Origin: an uncultured Selenomonas sp.
Lineage (GTDB): Bacteria; Bacillota; Negativicutes; Selenomonadales; Selenomonadaceae
Direction of reading: 5' to 3'
Assembly: GCA_937915915.1 (NCBI GenBank)
Contig: CALGGN010000058.1
Span: 1-26,632, forward strand
DNA: 26,632 nt
Both the position numbers and the translations under genes were made by a program. The number at the start of each line of letters is the position of its first letter. The first letter of the stretch is position 1. Positions 15,366 through 24,060 of the stretch are shown here, piece by piece. The notes below the pieces were generated by a model. It was given only the letters and a program-made list of their open reading frames with translations, searched no databases and had not been told where the DNA came from.

Positions 15366-17555
15366 TCAAGCCGTCTCCGTCTTTGTCCTGCGTGTGCGCT
15401 TCTTGGGAGCCGCCCCTGCATCCGCTGCCTTTTTCGCCGCTTCCCGTTTTGCCCGCGCCTCTGCCTTTTGCTCTTCCGTCATCTTGGGACGTCCGCGCTT
15501 CTTGGGAGCCTCCGGCGCTGCCTTTGCTGATTCTGCCTCCTTCGCAGCAGTTGCCTTGGCAGCAGCCGTCTTTTTTGCCGCTGCGGAATTCCCGGCTGCC
15601 GAAGTCTTTGCAGCGGTTTGCCGTCTTCTCTTCGGAGCTTCCCCTGTCTCGGGCTCTGCTCCCTTCCGCCTCAGATACATGGTGGACAAGGGCGGAATCG
15701 TGAGCACAATGGACTGTTCGCGCTTGTGCCACTTGACATCCTCAGAAACGATATCTCCCTCATTCCCCGCGCCGCTTCCTCCAAAACGCTCAGCATCGCT
15801 GTTGAAAACTTCGCGGTAAATGCCTTTCTCCGGAACACCGACCCGATAATCATGATGGATCTCTGGCGTAAAGTTGCAGATGACCAGCACATAATCATCG
15901 CTGTCCTCCGCCTTGCGCAGGAACGAGATGACGCTGTTGTCCGTATCATCGCAGTCGATCCACTGGAAGCCGTTCCAGTCAAAATCCACTTCCCAGAATG
16001 CTTTATGGTCCACATAGAATTGATTGAGGGCCTTGGAATATTCGCTCAGCTGCGCATGCTTCTCGAACTGTTCCACCAGATGCCAGTCCAGAGCCTGATC
16101 AAAATTCCACTCGATGAACTGTCCGAATTCACCGCCCATGAACAGCAGCTTCTTGCCCGGATGCGCCATCCAATAGCCGAAAAACGCCCTGAGCCCCGCA
16201 AATTTCTGCCAATAGTCGCCCGGCATCTTCTCAATGAGCGAGCATTTGCCATGCACAACCTCGTCATGGGAAAGGGGCAGTACGAAATTTTCCTTGTCAA
16301 AATACATGAAGGAGAATGTCACCTTGTCATGGTTCCACTTGCGATAGATGGGATCCAGGCTCACATATTTGAGCATATCGTTCATCCAGCCCATGTTCCA
16401 CTTGTAATTGAATCCCATGCCGCCCATATAGACCGGCTTGGACACCAGCGGCCATGCAGTGGATTCCTCCGCGATCATCAGCGCCTGCGGGAAATCCTTG
16501 AAAATGACCTCATTCAACGTCTTGATGAAATCCATGGCCTCCAAGTTGTTGTTGCCGCCGTACTTGTTCGGACACCATTCGCCATCCTCGCGCCCGAAGT
16601 CCAGGTAAAGCATATTGGCCACTCCGTCGACGCGCAATCCGTCAATATGGTACTCGCTGAACCAGAACAAAGCATTGGAAATCAGGAAGCTCTTGACCTC
16701 CGTACGCCCATAGTCAAAATTGACCGTGCCCCATCCTTTGTTGTCCGAAAGCTGGGGATTGTCGGATTCATAGAGCGTCTGCCCGTCGAACTCGCGAAGT
16801 CCCTGGTTATCCTTGCAAAAATGCCCGGGCACCCAGTCCATGATGATCCCGATACCGTTCTGATGCGCGGTATCCACCAGATAGCGAAAATCATCCGGCG
16901 TCCCGTAGCGGCTCGTGACCGCATAGTAGCCTGTGGTCTGATAGCCCCAGGAACCGTCGAAGGGATGCTCGCACAGCGGCATGAACTCGATATGCGTATA
17001 GTTCATCTCTTTGACATAGCTGATCAGCCGATCCGCCATCTCGCGGTAAGTCAGGTACTCGCCGTTCTCGCCGCGCCGCCAGGAGCCTGCGTGCACCTCA
17101 TAGGCCAGCATCGGCCTGGAGTAGGAAGACTGCCGTTTCTGCTTCTCGATCCACTCTCCATCCGACCACTCATAGCCATTCATATCATAAAGGCGGGAAG
17201 CCGTTTCCGGTTTCTTCTCCGCATAAAAGCCATAGGGATCGGCCTTCATGATATGAGGTCCGCCCCATTGGGGCTCGATTGCGTATTTATAAAGTTCGCC
17301 GGGCTTCAGTCCCTCAATGAAGGCTGTCCAGATTTCTCCGTCGACACAACGGAACATCGCATTGACTCTCGTATCCCATCCATTGAAGTCCCCCACCACG
17401 CTGATGGATTTCGCATGCGGCGCCCATACGGCGAACCGGACACCCTTTTTTCCCTCCTGCTCCGTGAAATGCGCTCCCAGCATCTCATATGCATGATAAT
17501 TCGTGCCCTGATGGAACAGATACAGATCGTATTCCCCTAAATTTGATATCTTCAT
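15366..17555 (-). CDS. glgB: 1,4-alpha-glucan branching enzyme with an extra basic C-terminal tail
   Basis: A 729-residue GH13 branching enzyme that introduces alpha-1,6 branches into glycogen. It has an N-terminal CBM48 (RFAVWAPHAKSISVVGDFNGW, about 40-60), then the barrel with D310 (GLRVDGVANML), E363 (IAEESTAWP) and D431 (PLSHDEVVHG). The catalytic protein ends near residue 628 (STMYL), matching the normal 620-640 length. It is followed by about 101 residues rich in Ala, Lys and Arg that do not belong to the family (listed separately). The ATG at 17553-17555 after a G-rich ribosome binding site is chosen over an upstream start at 17579. It lies between glgP and glgA in the operon. Confidence 0.96.
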   Translation of the reverse strand: MKISNLGEYDLYLFHQGTNYHAYEMLGAHFTEQEGKKGVRFAVWAPHAKSISVVGDFNGWDTRVNAMFRCVDGEIWTAFIEGLKPGELYKYAIEPQWGGPHIMKADPYGFYAEKKPETASRLYDMNGYEWSDGEWIEKQKRQSSYSRPMLAYEVHAGSWRRGENGEYLTYREMADRLISYVKEMNYTHIEFMPLCEHPFDGSWGYQTTGYYAVTSRYGTPDDFRYLVDTAHQNGIGIIMDWVPGHFCKDNQGLREFDGQTLYESDNPQLSDNKGWGTVNFDYGRTEVKSFLISNALFWFSEYHIDGLRVDGVANMLYLDFGREDGEWCPNKYGGNNNLEAMDFIKTLNEVIFKDFPQALMIAEESTAWPLVSKPVYMGGMGFNYKWNMGWMNDMLKYVSLDPIYRKWNHDKVTFSFMYFDKENFVLPLSHDEVVHGKCSLIEKMPGDYWQKFAGLRAFFGYWMAHPGKKLLFMGGEFGQFIEWNFDQALDWHLVEQFEKHAQLSEYSKALNQFYVDHKAFWEVDFDWNGFQWIDCDDTDNSVISFLRKAEDSDDYVLVICNFTPEIHHDYRVGVPEKGIYREVFNSDAERFGGSGAGNEGDIVSEDVKWHKREQSIVLTIPPLSTMYLRRKGAEPETGEAPKRRRQTAAKTSAAGNSAAAKKTAAAKATAAKEAESAKAAPEAPKKRGRPKMTEEQKAEARAKREAAKKAADAGAAPKKRTRRTKTETA
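15369..15671 (-). other. Histone-H1-like/AT-hook tail encoded at the GlgB C-terminus
   Basis: The last 101 codons of glgB contain, by my count, 31 Ala, 18 Lys and 12 Arg against only 12 acidic residues, for a net charge of about +18. There are AAKK/TAAAK-type repeats, a KKRGRPK core that matches the AT-hook consensus (GRP flanked by basic residues), a charged helix-like stretch (TEEQKAEARAKREAAKK) and a final KKRTRR cluster. The frame is continuous with the catalytic domain and no frameshift is seen. It resembles nucleic-acid-binding tails; the real ligand is unknown. Confidence 0.8.
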
Positions 17556-17605
17556 GCACAGCCCCCCGTTCCCGATCAATGCTGACTTGATATGGAACCT
17601 GCCAT

Positions 17606-17665
17606 ACCCTGTGATTGCAGACCGGCAGGCAGCATGTCTGCCGGTCTGCCTGTCAGGAAACAGGG
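17606..17665. promoter_or_regulatory. Strong hairpin in the glgP-glgB gap
   Basis: A perfect 12-bp stem (GCAGACCGGCAG 17617-17628 / CTGCCGGTCTGC 17638-17649) with a nine-base loop is flanked by a further pairing ACCCTGT / ACAGGGT. No T-run follows on the minus strand (AATCACAGGG), so it does not look like an ordinary terminator. It could be a partial terminator, an mRNA-stabilising or processing structure that sets GlgP and GlgB levels. Confidence 0.6.
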
Positions 17666-17667
17666 TG

Positions 17668-20127
17668 TCACGAAATCAACACCGGCTTGACCTGCCAGAT
17701 CTCATTCGCATATTCGTCAATGGTGCGATCCGACGAGAATCTGCCGGAATTCGCAATATTGACGGCTGCGGAACGCAGCCATGACTGCTGCTCCGCATAG
17801 CGGCGATAGATTTCCTCATGCCCCCAGATATAGGCGCCGAAATCCTTCAATATGAAGAATTCGTCATTGCTCTTCAGCAGATAGTCATAGAGCGAGTGGA
17901 AATCGCCATAGGTGCCGTTGACCAGCTGGTTGACCACCGTGCGTACCGGCTCATAAGAATTGAACTCATCCCAAGCGGAATAAGTGCCCGTCGCGTAGTA
18001 ATTCAGGACCTCTCCTGCCTTCAGGCCGAAAATGACGCAGTTCTCATCCCCGACAGCCTCACGGATCTCCACGTTTGCACCGTCCAATGTCCCCAGTGTG
18101 ATGGCGCCGTTCATCATGAACTTCATATTGCCCGTGCCCGATGCTTCCTTCGATGCCGTGGAAATCTGCTCGCTGACATCCGCCGCAGGGTACACGATTT
18201 CGCCGATGGAGACGCCGAAATTCTCGATGAACGCAACCTTGAGCTTGTCATGAATGGACTTGTCGTTGTTGACCCGATCCGCCACCGCATTGATGAGACG
18301 GATGGTCTCCTTCGCGATGTAGTATCCGGGAGCCGCCTTCCCGCCAAAGAGATAGGTGGTGGCGGGGAATTCATAGTTCGGATCTGACTTGAGCCGATTG
18401 TACTGGTACATGATGTGCAGGATATTCATAAGCTGGCGCTTATAGGAATGGATGCGCTTCACCTGAATATCGAAAATCGTGCTCGGATCCAGTTTCAGCC
18501 CGTTGTGCTTCTGGATGTAGTCAGCCAGTCCCTGCTTGCGCAGTTTCTTGATAGCTCCCAGCTTCTTGAGGAAGGACTTGTCATCCACCACATCATTCAG
18601 CAGATCCAGCTGCTCCGGATGTCGGTGCCAGCGGCGGCTGCCGATCGCATCATCGATGAGACCCGCAAGCTCCGGATTCGCTCCCATGAGCCAGCGGCGG
18701 TGCGTGATGCCATTGGTCTTGTTGTTGAACATGCGCGGGCTGTACTCATAGAAATCATGCAAGGTCGTGGATTTCAGGATATCCGAATGGATCTTTGCAA
18801 CACCGTTGACGCTGTGGCCGCCCACGATGGCGAGCCTTGCCATGTGAACCTCGCCCGCCTCGATGATGGACAGTGCGCGTACCTTCGCCTCATCTTTCGG
18901 ATAGCGTGCGCGCACATCCTCCAAGTGACGACGGTTGATTTCCTCGATGACCATATAGATGCGCGGCAGCAGTTCGCGGAACATATCCACCGGCCACTTT
19001 TCCAGCGCCTCCGGCATGATGGTATGGTTCGTATAGGCAATCGTGTTCTTCACGACAGGCCATGCCTCATTCCATTCCATCTCATAGTCATCCAGCAGGA
19101 TGCGCATGAGCTCTGCCACGCAGAGCGCCGGATGCGTGTCGTTGATATGGATTGCCACCTTCTTGGCAAGGTCGGGCACCTCCATCTTGGAACGCACGAA
19201 GTGGCGCACAATGCTCTGGGTGCCCGCAGACACCATGAAGTACTCCTGAATCAGGCGCATGCGGCGCCCTTCATAGTTGCTGTCGTCCGGATACAGATAG
19301 TTCGTAATGCTCTCGACGAAATTACGGTATTCGTTCTTTGCACGGATCTGCTCCTGAGTGAGCATGCCATAGTCCGAGAAATCGCGGTTCACTTCCGCGT
19401 TCCACAGGCGCAAGGTATTGACTGTTTTGTTGTGGTAGCCGACAATCGGCACATCGTAGGGAACCGCCATGACCGTCATCGGGTTCTCATGCACGAGCTT
19501 GAGGGTCTTGTCCGGCATTTCCTTCATGTAGGCATTTCCGTAGAACTTTACATAGACGGACTTATCCGGCTTGCGATACTCCCACGCGAAGCCGTTCTTC
19601 AGCCAGTTGTCCGGGATCTCAACCTGATTTCCCTGCAGAATCTTCTGCTCGAACAAACCATACTGATAGCGGATGCTGCAACCATGCCCCGGCAGACGAT
19701 GTGCGGCCATGGAATCGATGAAGCACGCGGCAAGACGTCCAAGACCACCGTTGCCCAGGCCTGCATCCGGCTCCTCCTCGATTGCATCCTGCAGACTCAG
19801 GTCCAGATCCTCCAGCACTTCCTTGACTGCATCCTCAATCCCAAGATTGATGAGATTCGATTTCAGCAGACGTCCCATGAGGAATTCAATGGAGAAATAA
19901 TAGATCTGCTTCTCCTGACGTTCCATGTACGTCCTATTGGTCTTGATCCAGTTCTCCGTGATGATCTGTTTTGCAACCGCAGCTACCGTCTGATAGACCT
20001 CCTGCATCGTGATCTCATGAAGATCACGTCCGAACATGATATGAGCCGAACTCACAAAACGAGCCTTCAGGTTCTCTTTCAGCTTCTCATATTCCTTGTC
20101 CCGGTTGTCATTTCTTGCTTTTGCCAA
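17668..20127 (-). CDS. glgP: Glycogen/maltodextrin phosphorylase (GT35)
   Basis: An 819-residue PLP-dependent phosphorylase that releases glucose 1-phosphate from alpha-1,4 ends. The PLP site EASGTGNMKFMMNGA is clear, with NGITHRRWL, KRIHSYKRQL and GLGNGGLGRLAACF also present. The frame is open 108 codons further upstream to 20451, but that part has no family resemblance. TTG at 20125-20127 is chosen because GGAG lies eight bases before it and it gives the usual N-terminus and length (about 800-830). A 233-base gap separates it from glgD, in which I see no gene and no clear terminator. The gene lies inside the synthesis operon, so synthesis and degradation enzymes would be coexpressed. Confidence 0.95.
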   Translation of the reverse strand: MAKARNDNRDKEYEKLKENLKARFVSSAHIMFGRDLHEITMQEVYQTVAAVAKQIITENWIKTNRTYMERQEKQIYYFSIEFLMGRLLKSNLINLGIEDAVKEVLEDLDLSLQDAIEEEPDAGLGNGGLGRLAACFIDSMAAHRLPGHGCSIRYQYGLFEQKILQGNQVEIPDNWLKNGFAWEYRKPDKSVYVKFYGNAYMKEMPDKTLKLVHENPMTVMAVPYDVPIVGYHNKTVNTLRLWNAEVNRDFSDYGMLTQEQIRAKNEYRNFVESITNYLYPDDSNYEGRRMRLIQEYFMVSAGTQSIVRHFVRSKMEVPDLAKKVAIHINDTHPALCVAELMRILLDDYEMEWNEAWPVVKNTIAYTNHTIMPEALEKWPVDMFRELLPRIYMVIEEINRRHLEDVRARYPKDEAKVRALSIIEAGEVHMARLAIVGGHSVNGVAKIHSDILKSTTLHDFYEYSPRMFNNKTNGITHRRWLMGANPELAGLIDDAIGSRRWHRHPEQLDLLNDVVDDKSFLKKLGAIKKLRKQGLADYIQKHNGLKLDPSTIFDIQVKRIHSYKRQLMNILHIMYQYNRLKSDPNYEFPATTYLFGGKAAPGYYIAKETIRLINAVADRVNNDKSIHDKLKVAFIENFGVSIGEIVYPAADVSEQISTASKEASGTGNMKFMMNGAITLGTLDGANVEIREAVGDENCVIFGLKAGEVLNYYATGTYSAWDEFNSYEPVRTVVNQLVNGTYGDFHSLYDYLLKSNDEFFILKDFGAYIWGHEEIYRRYAEQQSWLRSAAVNIANSGRFSSDRTIDEYANEIWQVKPVLIS

Positions 20128-20360
20128 TGGTAACACTCCTTTAATCTGTAGCAATAAACTTACTTGCCGCAGGTCGACTTGGCAGGGGCGTTTCCTCACA
20201 GGTTCCGCCCGAAACATCCGTCCCACAACAGACAGAAAGCCGCTGCAAACCACGTCTGCCCATCTCCGCCGATTCGTCGCCGGCATCATCCCACAAGCAG
20301 GCTTGTACCCCTTCACAACGGCTTCCTGTTCACTCCCGCGCAGCAAATGCCGCGCCGACA

Positions 20361-21467
20361 TCAAATCACAACGTTCTTGGTCACAATGAGCGGATAATTC
20401 TGCGCTCCCTTGAGCCATTTGTCCTTCGTGATGACAACATTCTTGTCGCAAATGACGTTCTCGATCAATGAGCCATCACGCACATCGCATCGCTGCATAA
20501 TGATGCTGTTCTTTATCTTGACATCCTTCCCGACTTTCACGCCGCGGAACAGGATACTGTTCTCCACCTCGCCGCGGATGATGCAGCCATTGGCAATGAG
20601 GGAATTTTTGACGGATGCGGTCTCTTTGTACTGCACAGGCACCTCATCCTTGACCTTCGTATAGACGGGGCTGTCGCCCATGAAGATCTCTTCCCAGTTC
20701 TCCGGCTGCAGGATATCCATGTTCGCCTTGTAGTACGCCGCCGTGGAATCGATATGAGCCACATAGCCCTTGTGCTCACAGGCGTAAATCGTATACTCGC
20801 CGATCCTGCGGATGATGCCGTCCAGCAGGAGATCCTGGCCGCCATGCTCATAGGTATAGCGCACCATTTCCACGAACACGCGCTTCTCCATGAGATAGAC
20901 GCTCATGGAAACCTTCGAGCCCTCATAGATCGCCGGCTTTTCTGCCAGATCCGTCACCAAGCCGTTCTCTGCTACTTCCAGCACCACGTTCTTGCCTGCC
21001 GACTCCGTATCCGCCACATGATAGACCATCGTGATGTCCGCGTTCGTGTTCTGATGGAACCGCAGGACGTTCGAGAAGTCCACATTGTAAACGAAGCTGC
21101 CGTTGGCCAGCAACACATATTTCTGGGAGCTGTGCTCAACGAAATCAATATTATGGTAGAGATTTTTCAGATCGCCCTGACGGGAATCATTGTCCGCCGG
21201 CGCTGCAGGCAGGTAGGAAAGACCGTCGTGACGGCGTGCCAAGTCCCAATCCTTACCGGAGCGGATGTGATCCAGCACCGAGCGGGACCAGTCCGGCAGC
21301 ATGACACCCACCGTAATGATACCGGAATTCACCATGCTGGAAAGCGCAAAGTCCAGCATACGATACCGTCCCGCAAATGGCAAGGATTCCACCGCACGGG
21401 TATCGGTCAGCTCGCGGATCAAGCTGTTATTTTCTTGAAGATTGACAATCCCCATTACCGTTTTCAA
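20361..21467 (-). CDS. glgD: GlgD, regulatory subunit of ADP-glucose pyrophosphorylase
   Basis: A 368-residue GlgC paralogue. It keeps the nucleotidyltransferase fold (FAGRYRMLDFALSSMVNSGI) and the C-terminal left-handed beta-helix hexapeptides (GCIIRGEVENSILFRGVKVG). It lacks the glycine-rich GGxGxRL loop, having NLQENNSLIRELTD in its place, as known for GlgD proteins. In Firmicutes GlgD pairs with GlgC and raises its activity. The start appears to be TTG at 21465-21467 (MKTVMGIVNL). An ATG four codons in is the alternative. It follows glgC by 31 bases. Confidence 0.94.
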   Translation of the reverse strand: MKTVMGIVNLQENNSLIRELTDTRAVESLPFAGRYRMLDFALSSMVNSGIITVGVMLPDWSRSVLDHIRSGKDWDLARRHDGLSYLPAAPADNDSRQGDLKNLYHNIDFVEHSSQKYVLLANGSFVYNVDFSNVLRFHQNTNADITMVYHVADTESAGKNVVLEVAENGLVTDLAEKPAIYEGSKVSMSVYLMEKRVFVEMVRYTYEHGGQDLLLDGIIRRIGEYTIYACEHKGYVAHIDSTAAYYKANMDILQPENWEEIFMGDSPVYTKVKDEVPVQYKETASVKNSLIANGCIIRGEVENSILFRGVKVGKDVKIKNSIIMQRCDVRDGSLIENVICDKNVVITKDKWLKGAQNYPLIVTKNVVI

Positions 21468-21498
21468 TGTTCTACACCCCGTTCCTTATTCTGTTGAA

Positions 21499-22653
21499 TC
21501 AACCGGCCTGCTGATCAGCTTCCGCCGAGACGGTCTCACCTTCAGGGATTACCGTGATTGCTCCCTCCGAGCCGGTCACCCGCGCTCCCTCCGCAATCAC
21601 GCTTTCCTGTGCGAGGATCGCATAGTCCACGACAGCATTCGCTTCCACCCTCGCGTTCGGCATCAGCACGGAATTCGTCACCTTCGCGCCCTTTCCAACG
21701 TGGACGCCCGGGAAGATGATCGAATGCTCCACCTCGCCAAGAATCATGGAACCCTCTGTGATCATGGCCTTCTTGACTTTCGCATCCGGGCCGATGTAAT
21801 GCGGCGGCATGGACGGGTTCGAGGAATAGACTTTCCAGTCGCCATTGAGATCGAATGGCGGCTCATCCTGCAGGAGGTCCATATTGGCCTGCCAGAGGCT
21901 CTCAATGGTTCCCACGTCCTTCCAATAGCCGTCAAACGCATAGGAGAAGAGACGCGCATTGTCCCCCAGCATCTTCGGGATCAGATCCTTGCCGAAGTCA
22001 TGGCTCGATGTCTCATTCTTCGCATCATCCTCAAGATATTTCTTCAGGAACGGCTTCGAGAAGATATAGATGCCCATCGAAGCCAAATTGCTCTTCGGCT
22101 GCGCCGGTTTCTCCTCGAACTCGATGATGCGGCCCGTCGACTTGTCCGTGTTCATGATGCCGAAGCGCGGCGCTTCATCCCAAGGCACCTCAAAGACACC
22201 GATCGTCGCATCGGCTTTGTTCATCTTATGAGACTCCAGCATCCAAGAATAATCCATGGTGTAGATATGGTCACCCGAAAGGATGAGCACATAGTCGGGA
22301 TCCGTAGAATCAATGAAGTTCAGGTTCTGGTAGATAGCATCTGCCGTTCCGCTATACCAGTCCGCCCCCTTCTCACGCGCATACGGAGGCAGGATGAACA
22401 CGCCGCCGTCATTGCGGTCCAGATCCCACGCGCTTCCGGACCCAAGATAGTTGTGCAGCTCCAAAGGGCGATACTGGGTGAGCACACCAACCTTCTCAAT
22501 GCCGGAATTCGCGCAATTACTGAGTGGGAAATCGATGATACGATACTTCCCTCCGAAGGAAACCGCAGGCTTTGCGATGCTCTTCGTCAAAGCCTTGAGA
22601 CGGCTCCCTTGGCCGCCTGCCAAAATCATTGCCAAGCATTCTGTCTTTCTCAT
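21499..22653 (-). CDS. glgC: Glucose-1-phosphate adenylyltransferase (catalytic subunit)
   Basis: A 384-residue enzyme making ADP-glucose from ATP and glucose 1-phosphate, the committed step of glycogen synthesis. The signature loop LAGGQGSRLKALT is intact, followed by KPAVSFGGKYRIIDFPLSNC, the metal-site region LSGDHIYTMDY, the sugar-phosphate region EEKPAQPKSNLASMGIYIF and a C-terminal beta-helix (SMILGEVEHSIIFPGVHVGKG). The ATG at 22651-22653 follows GGGGGGA. An in-frame start at 22704 is rejected because it precedes this site. It is the first gene of the operon. No convincing promoter could be picked out in the AT-rich stretch upstream. Confidence 0.97.
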   Translation of the reverse strand: MRKTECLAMILAGGQGSRLKALTKSIAKPAVSFGGKYRIIDFPLSNCANSGIEKVGVLTQYRPLELHNYLGSGSAWDLDRNDGGVFILPPYAREKGADWYSGTADAIYQNLNFIDSTDPDYVLILSGDHIYTMDYSWMLESHKMNKADATIGVFEVPWDEAPRFGIMNTDKSTGRIIEFEEKPAQPKSNLASMGIYIFSKPFLKKYLEDDAKNETSSHDFGKDLIPKMLGDNARLFSYAFDGYWKDVGTIESLWQANMDLLQDEPPFDLNGDWKVYSSNPSMPPHYIGPDAKVKKAMITEGSMILGEVEHSIIFPGVHVGKGAKVTNSVLMPNARVEANAVVDYAILAQESVIAEGARVTGSEGAITVIPEGETVSAEADQQAG

Positions 22654-22811
22654 AAAAATCCCCCCTGGATTTCTTGCAAATAAAGCAATGCTCCTGTGCC
22701 GCACATCGCTCCATTTCCGTAATGTGTTATCTATAATTGATTGTTTCTACAAACTTTCCTTTTTTCCTTCCAAAAAATCTTGAAATATCTAACTTTTTTT
22801 ATTTTTTTTAT

Positions 22812-22843
22812 AAAAAAAGACCATTCTCCCCAACAGAATGGTC
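22812..22843 (-). terminator. Terminator after the small membrane-protein gene
   Basis: On the minus strand a 9-bp stem (GACCATTCT / AGAATGGTC, seven-base loop) is followed by TTTTTTT, 36 bases after the stop of the 114-residue gene. It insulates the glg operon from upstream transcription. Confidence 0.88.
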
Positions 22844-22879
22844 GAAAGCAGACAAATCGCCTGCCGTCCCGGTCCTGTT

Positions 22880-23224
22880 TCAGAAAATGGCCATCACGAT
22901 CGCACCGAAAAAAAGCGCAATGCTGAATCCTTTCAATAAATTCCCCAGCGCAGTCCCCTTTCTCTCCTCCATCAGCGCCGTAAGCCGCCGTCCCATGAAG
23001 ATCAAAAAGGACAGCGCAAAAAACAGCATGGGGATATCCCCGGCAAACAGGCTGTACAGGAGCAAGACAGAGGCCAGCACCATCCCCGTGATTTCCCCAT
23101 GGGAAAACATCCGCCGCGGCTTCTGCCCATCATCCTCCCGGTCCCATTCTGCACGGCTCTTTCTCAAGCCATATTCATCCACATGGTTCTCTTCCTTGTC
23201 GAACCACCGATAACGCATCCCCAT
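22880..23224 (-). CDS. Small membrane protein of unknown function
   Basis: A 114-residue protein with a hydrophilic, charged N-terminus of about 42 residues (including RKSRAEWDREDDGQKPRR) followed by three hydrophobic segments at about 46-61, 63-78 and 95-113. The basic loop MGRRLTALMEERKG between segments two and three is probably cytoplasmic. I do not recognise a family. The ATG at 23222-23224 has GGGGG upstream and the gene has its own promoter and terminator, so it is very likely real and monocistronic. Confidence 0.7.
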   Translation of the reverse strand: MGMRYRWFDKEENHVDEYGLRKSRAEWDREDDGQKPRRMFSHGEITGMVLASVLLLYSLFAGDIPMLFFALSFLIFMGRRLTALMEERKGTALGNLLKGFSIALFFGAIVMAIF

Positions 23225-23244
23225 GCACGCACCCCCTGCTGTCT

Positions 23245-23274
23245 ATTGTACCCGTTCCTCCTGGAAAATGCCAT
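23245..23274 (-). promoter_or_regulatory. Probable promoter of the 114-residue gene
   Basis: On the minus strand, ATGGCA (23269-23274) and TACAAT (23245-23250) are 18 bases apart, giving a short leader before the ATG at 23224. Confidence 0.5.
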
Positions 23275-23313
23275 TGCCTTTCGCAAAACTTCCGAAGGAA
23301 CCGCTGCGATCTG

Positions 23314-23342
23314 TTTCCATTCCTGTCCGATTATGATAAAAT
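23314..23342 (+). promoter_or_regulatory. Possible promoter of the 222-residue gene
   Basis: TTTCCA (23314-23319) and TAAAAT (23337-23342) have a 17-base spacer. The -35 is weak. The -10 overlaps the start of the tandem repeat. Confidence 0.4.
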
Positions 23343-23364
23343 ACAGGAAATACAGGAAATACAG
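23339..23364 (+). repeat. Short tandem repeat, 9-base unit
   Basis: About 2.9 copies of AAATACAGG lie between the possible -10 box and the ribosome binding site of the following gene. It could change copy number by slippage. Confidence 0.85.
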
Positions 23365-23384
23365 AACTTCAAGGAGAAATCATT

Positions 23385-24053
23385 ATGCTCGTTTATCTGT
23401 TGGCCCTGCTGTGCCTCGTGCTGCTGGCGCTTCTTTACCGCTATATCCCGAACCGAAAGATTTTCGGATGCTTCTGCCTCACACTGCTGCTCGTCGCCGG
23501 CATCGCCTATCTTGCAAACCAGCGACAGTCCAACCAGCCTGTCATGAGCGAAGCACGGAAGTATGAGCTCCAGCAGCAGCAAAAAATCTTTACGGACTGG
23601 TATGCCGGCTATCAAAAAAACATCGACGAAATGGATCATAACTGGCAATGGTATCACAATATCCTTGAAAATTTCAAAGAGCAGAACATCGACATCCAGA
23701 CCGCCTATGTCCGGTTCAAGCAACTGGAAGAGGACTCCCGCCTCCTGCGTGACCGCGTCTACGGGCTCACGCCGCCGCAGGAGCTCGGCGACGAATGCTA
23801 TGATCTCTGCATCGCCCTCAATCAAAAGGCCGCAGGCTATATCGAGGCGCAGTGCCGCACCATCACATTGAGCCGCGCCGCATCGGACCCCGTTCATATC
23901 CTGACGGACGATCCTGCCGAGCAAAGCCGCGCCTTGCAGCAGATCATGATCCGCGAGTCGCCCGAGGAGCTCTTCATTGCCGATGAAATCTCCGGCATCC
24001 GGAACCAGCTTGCGATACCGGAGGACGATATGCCCGGCAAGGCAAACAACTAA
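23385..24053 (+). CDS. Membrane-anchored helical protein of unknown function
   Basis: A 222-residue protein. Two hydrophobic segments (about 2-20 and 26-44) are joined by a basic loop (RYIPNRK). By the positive-inside rule this puts both the N-terminus and the 178-residue C-terminal domain outside the cytoplasm. The domain is predicted mostly helical and charged (QQQQKIFTDWYAGYQKNIDEM, recognisable by QQQQKIFTDWYAGYQ, then LKEQ/RFKQLEEDSRLLRDRV). There is no lipobox cysteine. AAGGAG precedes the ATG. I do not recognise the family. Its stop lies only seven bases from the convergent permease stop, with no room for a terminator, so the two transcripts must overlap. Confidence 0.7.
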   Translation: MLVYLLALLCLVLLALLYRYIPNRKIFGCFCLTLLLVAGIAYLANQRQSNQPVMSEARKYELQQQQKIFTDWYAGYQKNIDEMDHNWQWYHNILENFKEQNIDIQTAYVRFKQLEEDSRLLRDRVYGLTPPQELGDECYDLCIALNQKAAGYIEAQCRTITLSRAASDPVHILTDDPAEQSRALQQIMIRESPEELFIADEISGIRNQLAIPEDDMPGKANN

Positions 24054-24060
24054 CAAAAGC

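Noticed and set aside
15118..15732. Minus-strand 204-codon frame overlapping the glgB tail and glgA start in another frame
   Set aside because: It overlaps two genuine genes, and its Gly/Arg/Cys-rich composition results from reading the repetitive tail codons out of frame.
15618..17540. Plus-strand open frame of 640 codons antisense to glgB (and similar ones opposite glgP, glgA, glgC and the GH13-GH77 gene)
   Set aside because: These are antisense shadows caused by codon bias in GC-rich genes; no ribosome binding sites or families seen.
20128..20451. N-terminal extension of GlgP
   Set aside because: No family resemblance, it overlaps the end of glgD, and a ribosome binding site supports the TTG at 20127.
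23339..23364. Possible CRISPR-like repeat
   Set aside because: The units are nine bases long and directly adjacent, with no spacers; it is a simple tandem repeat.
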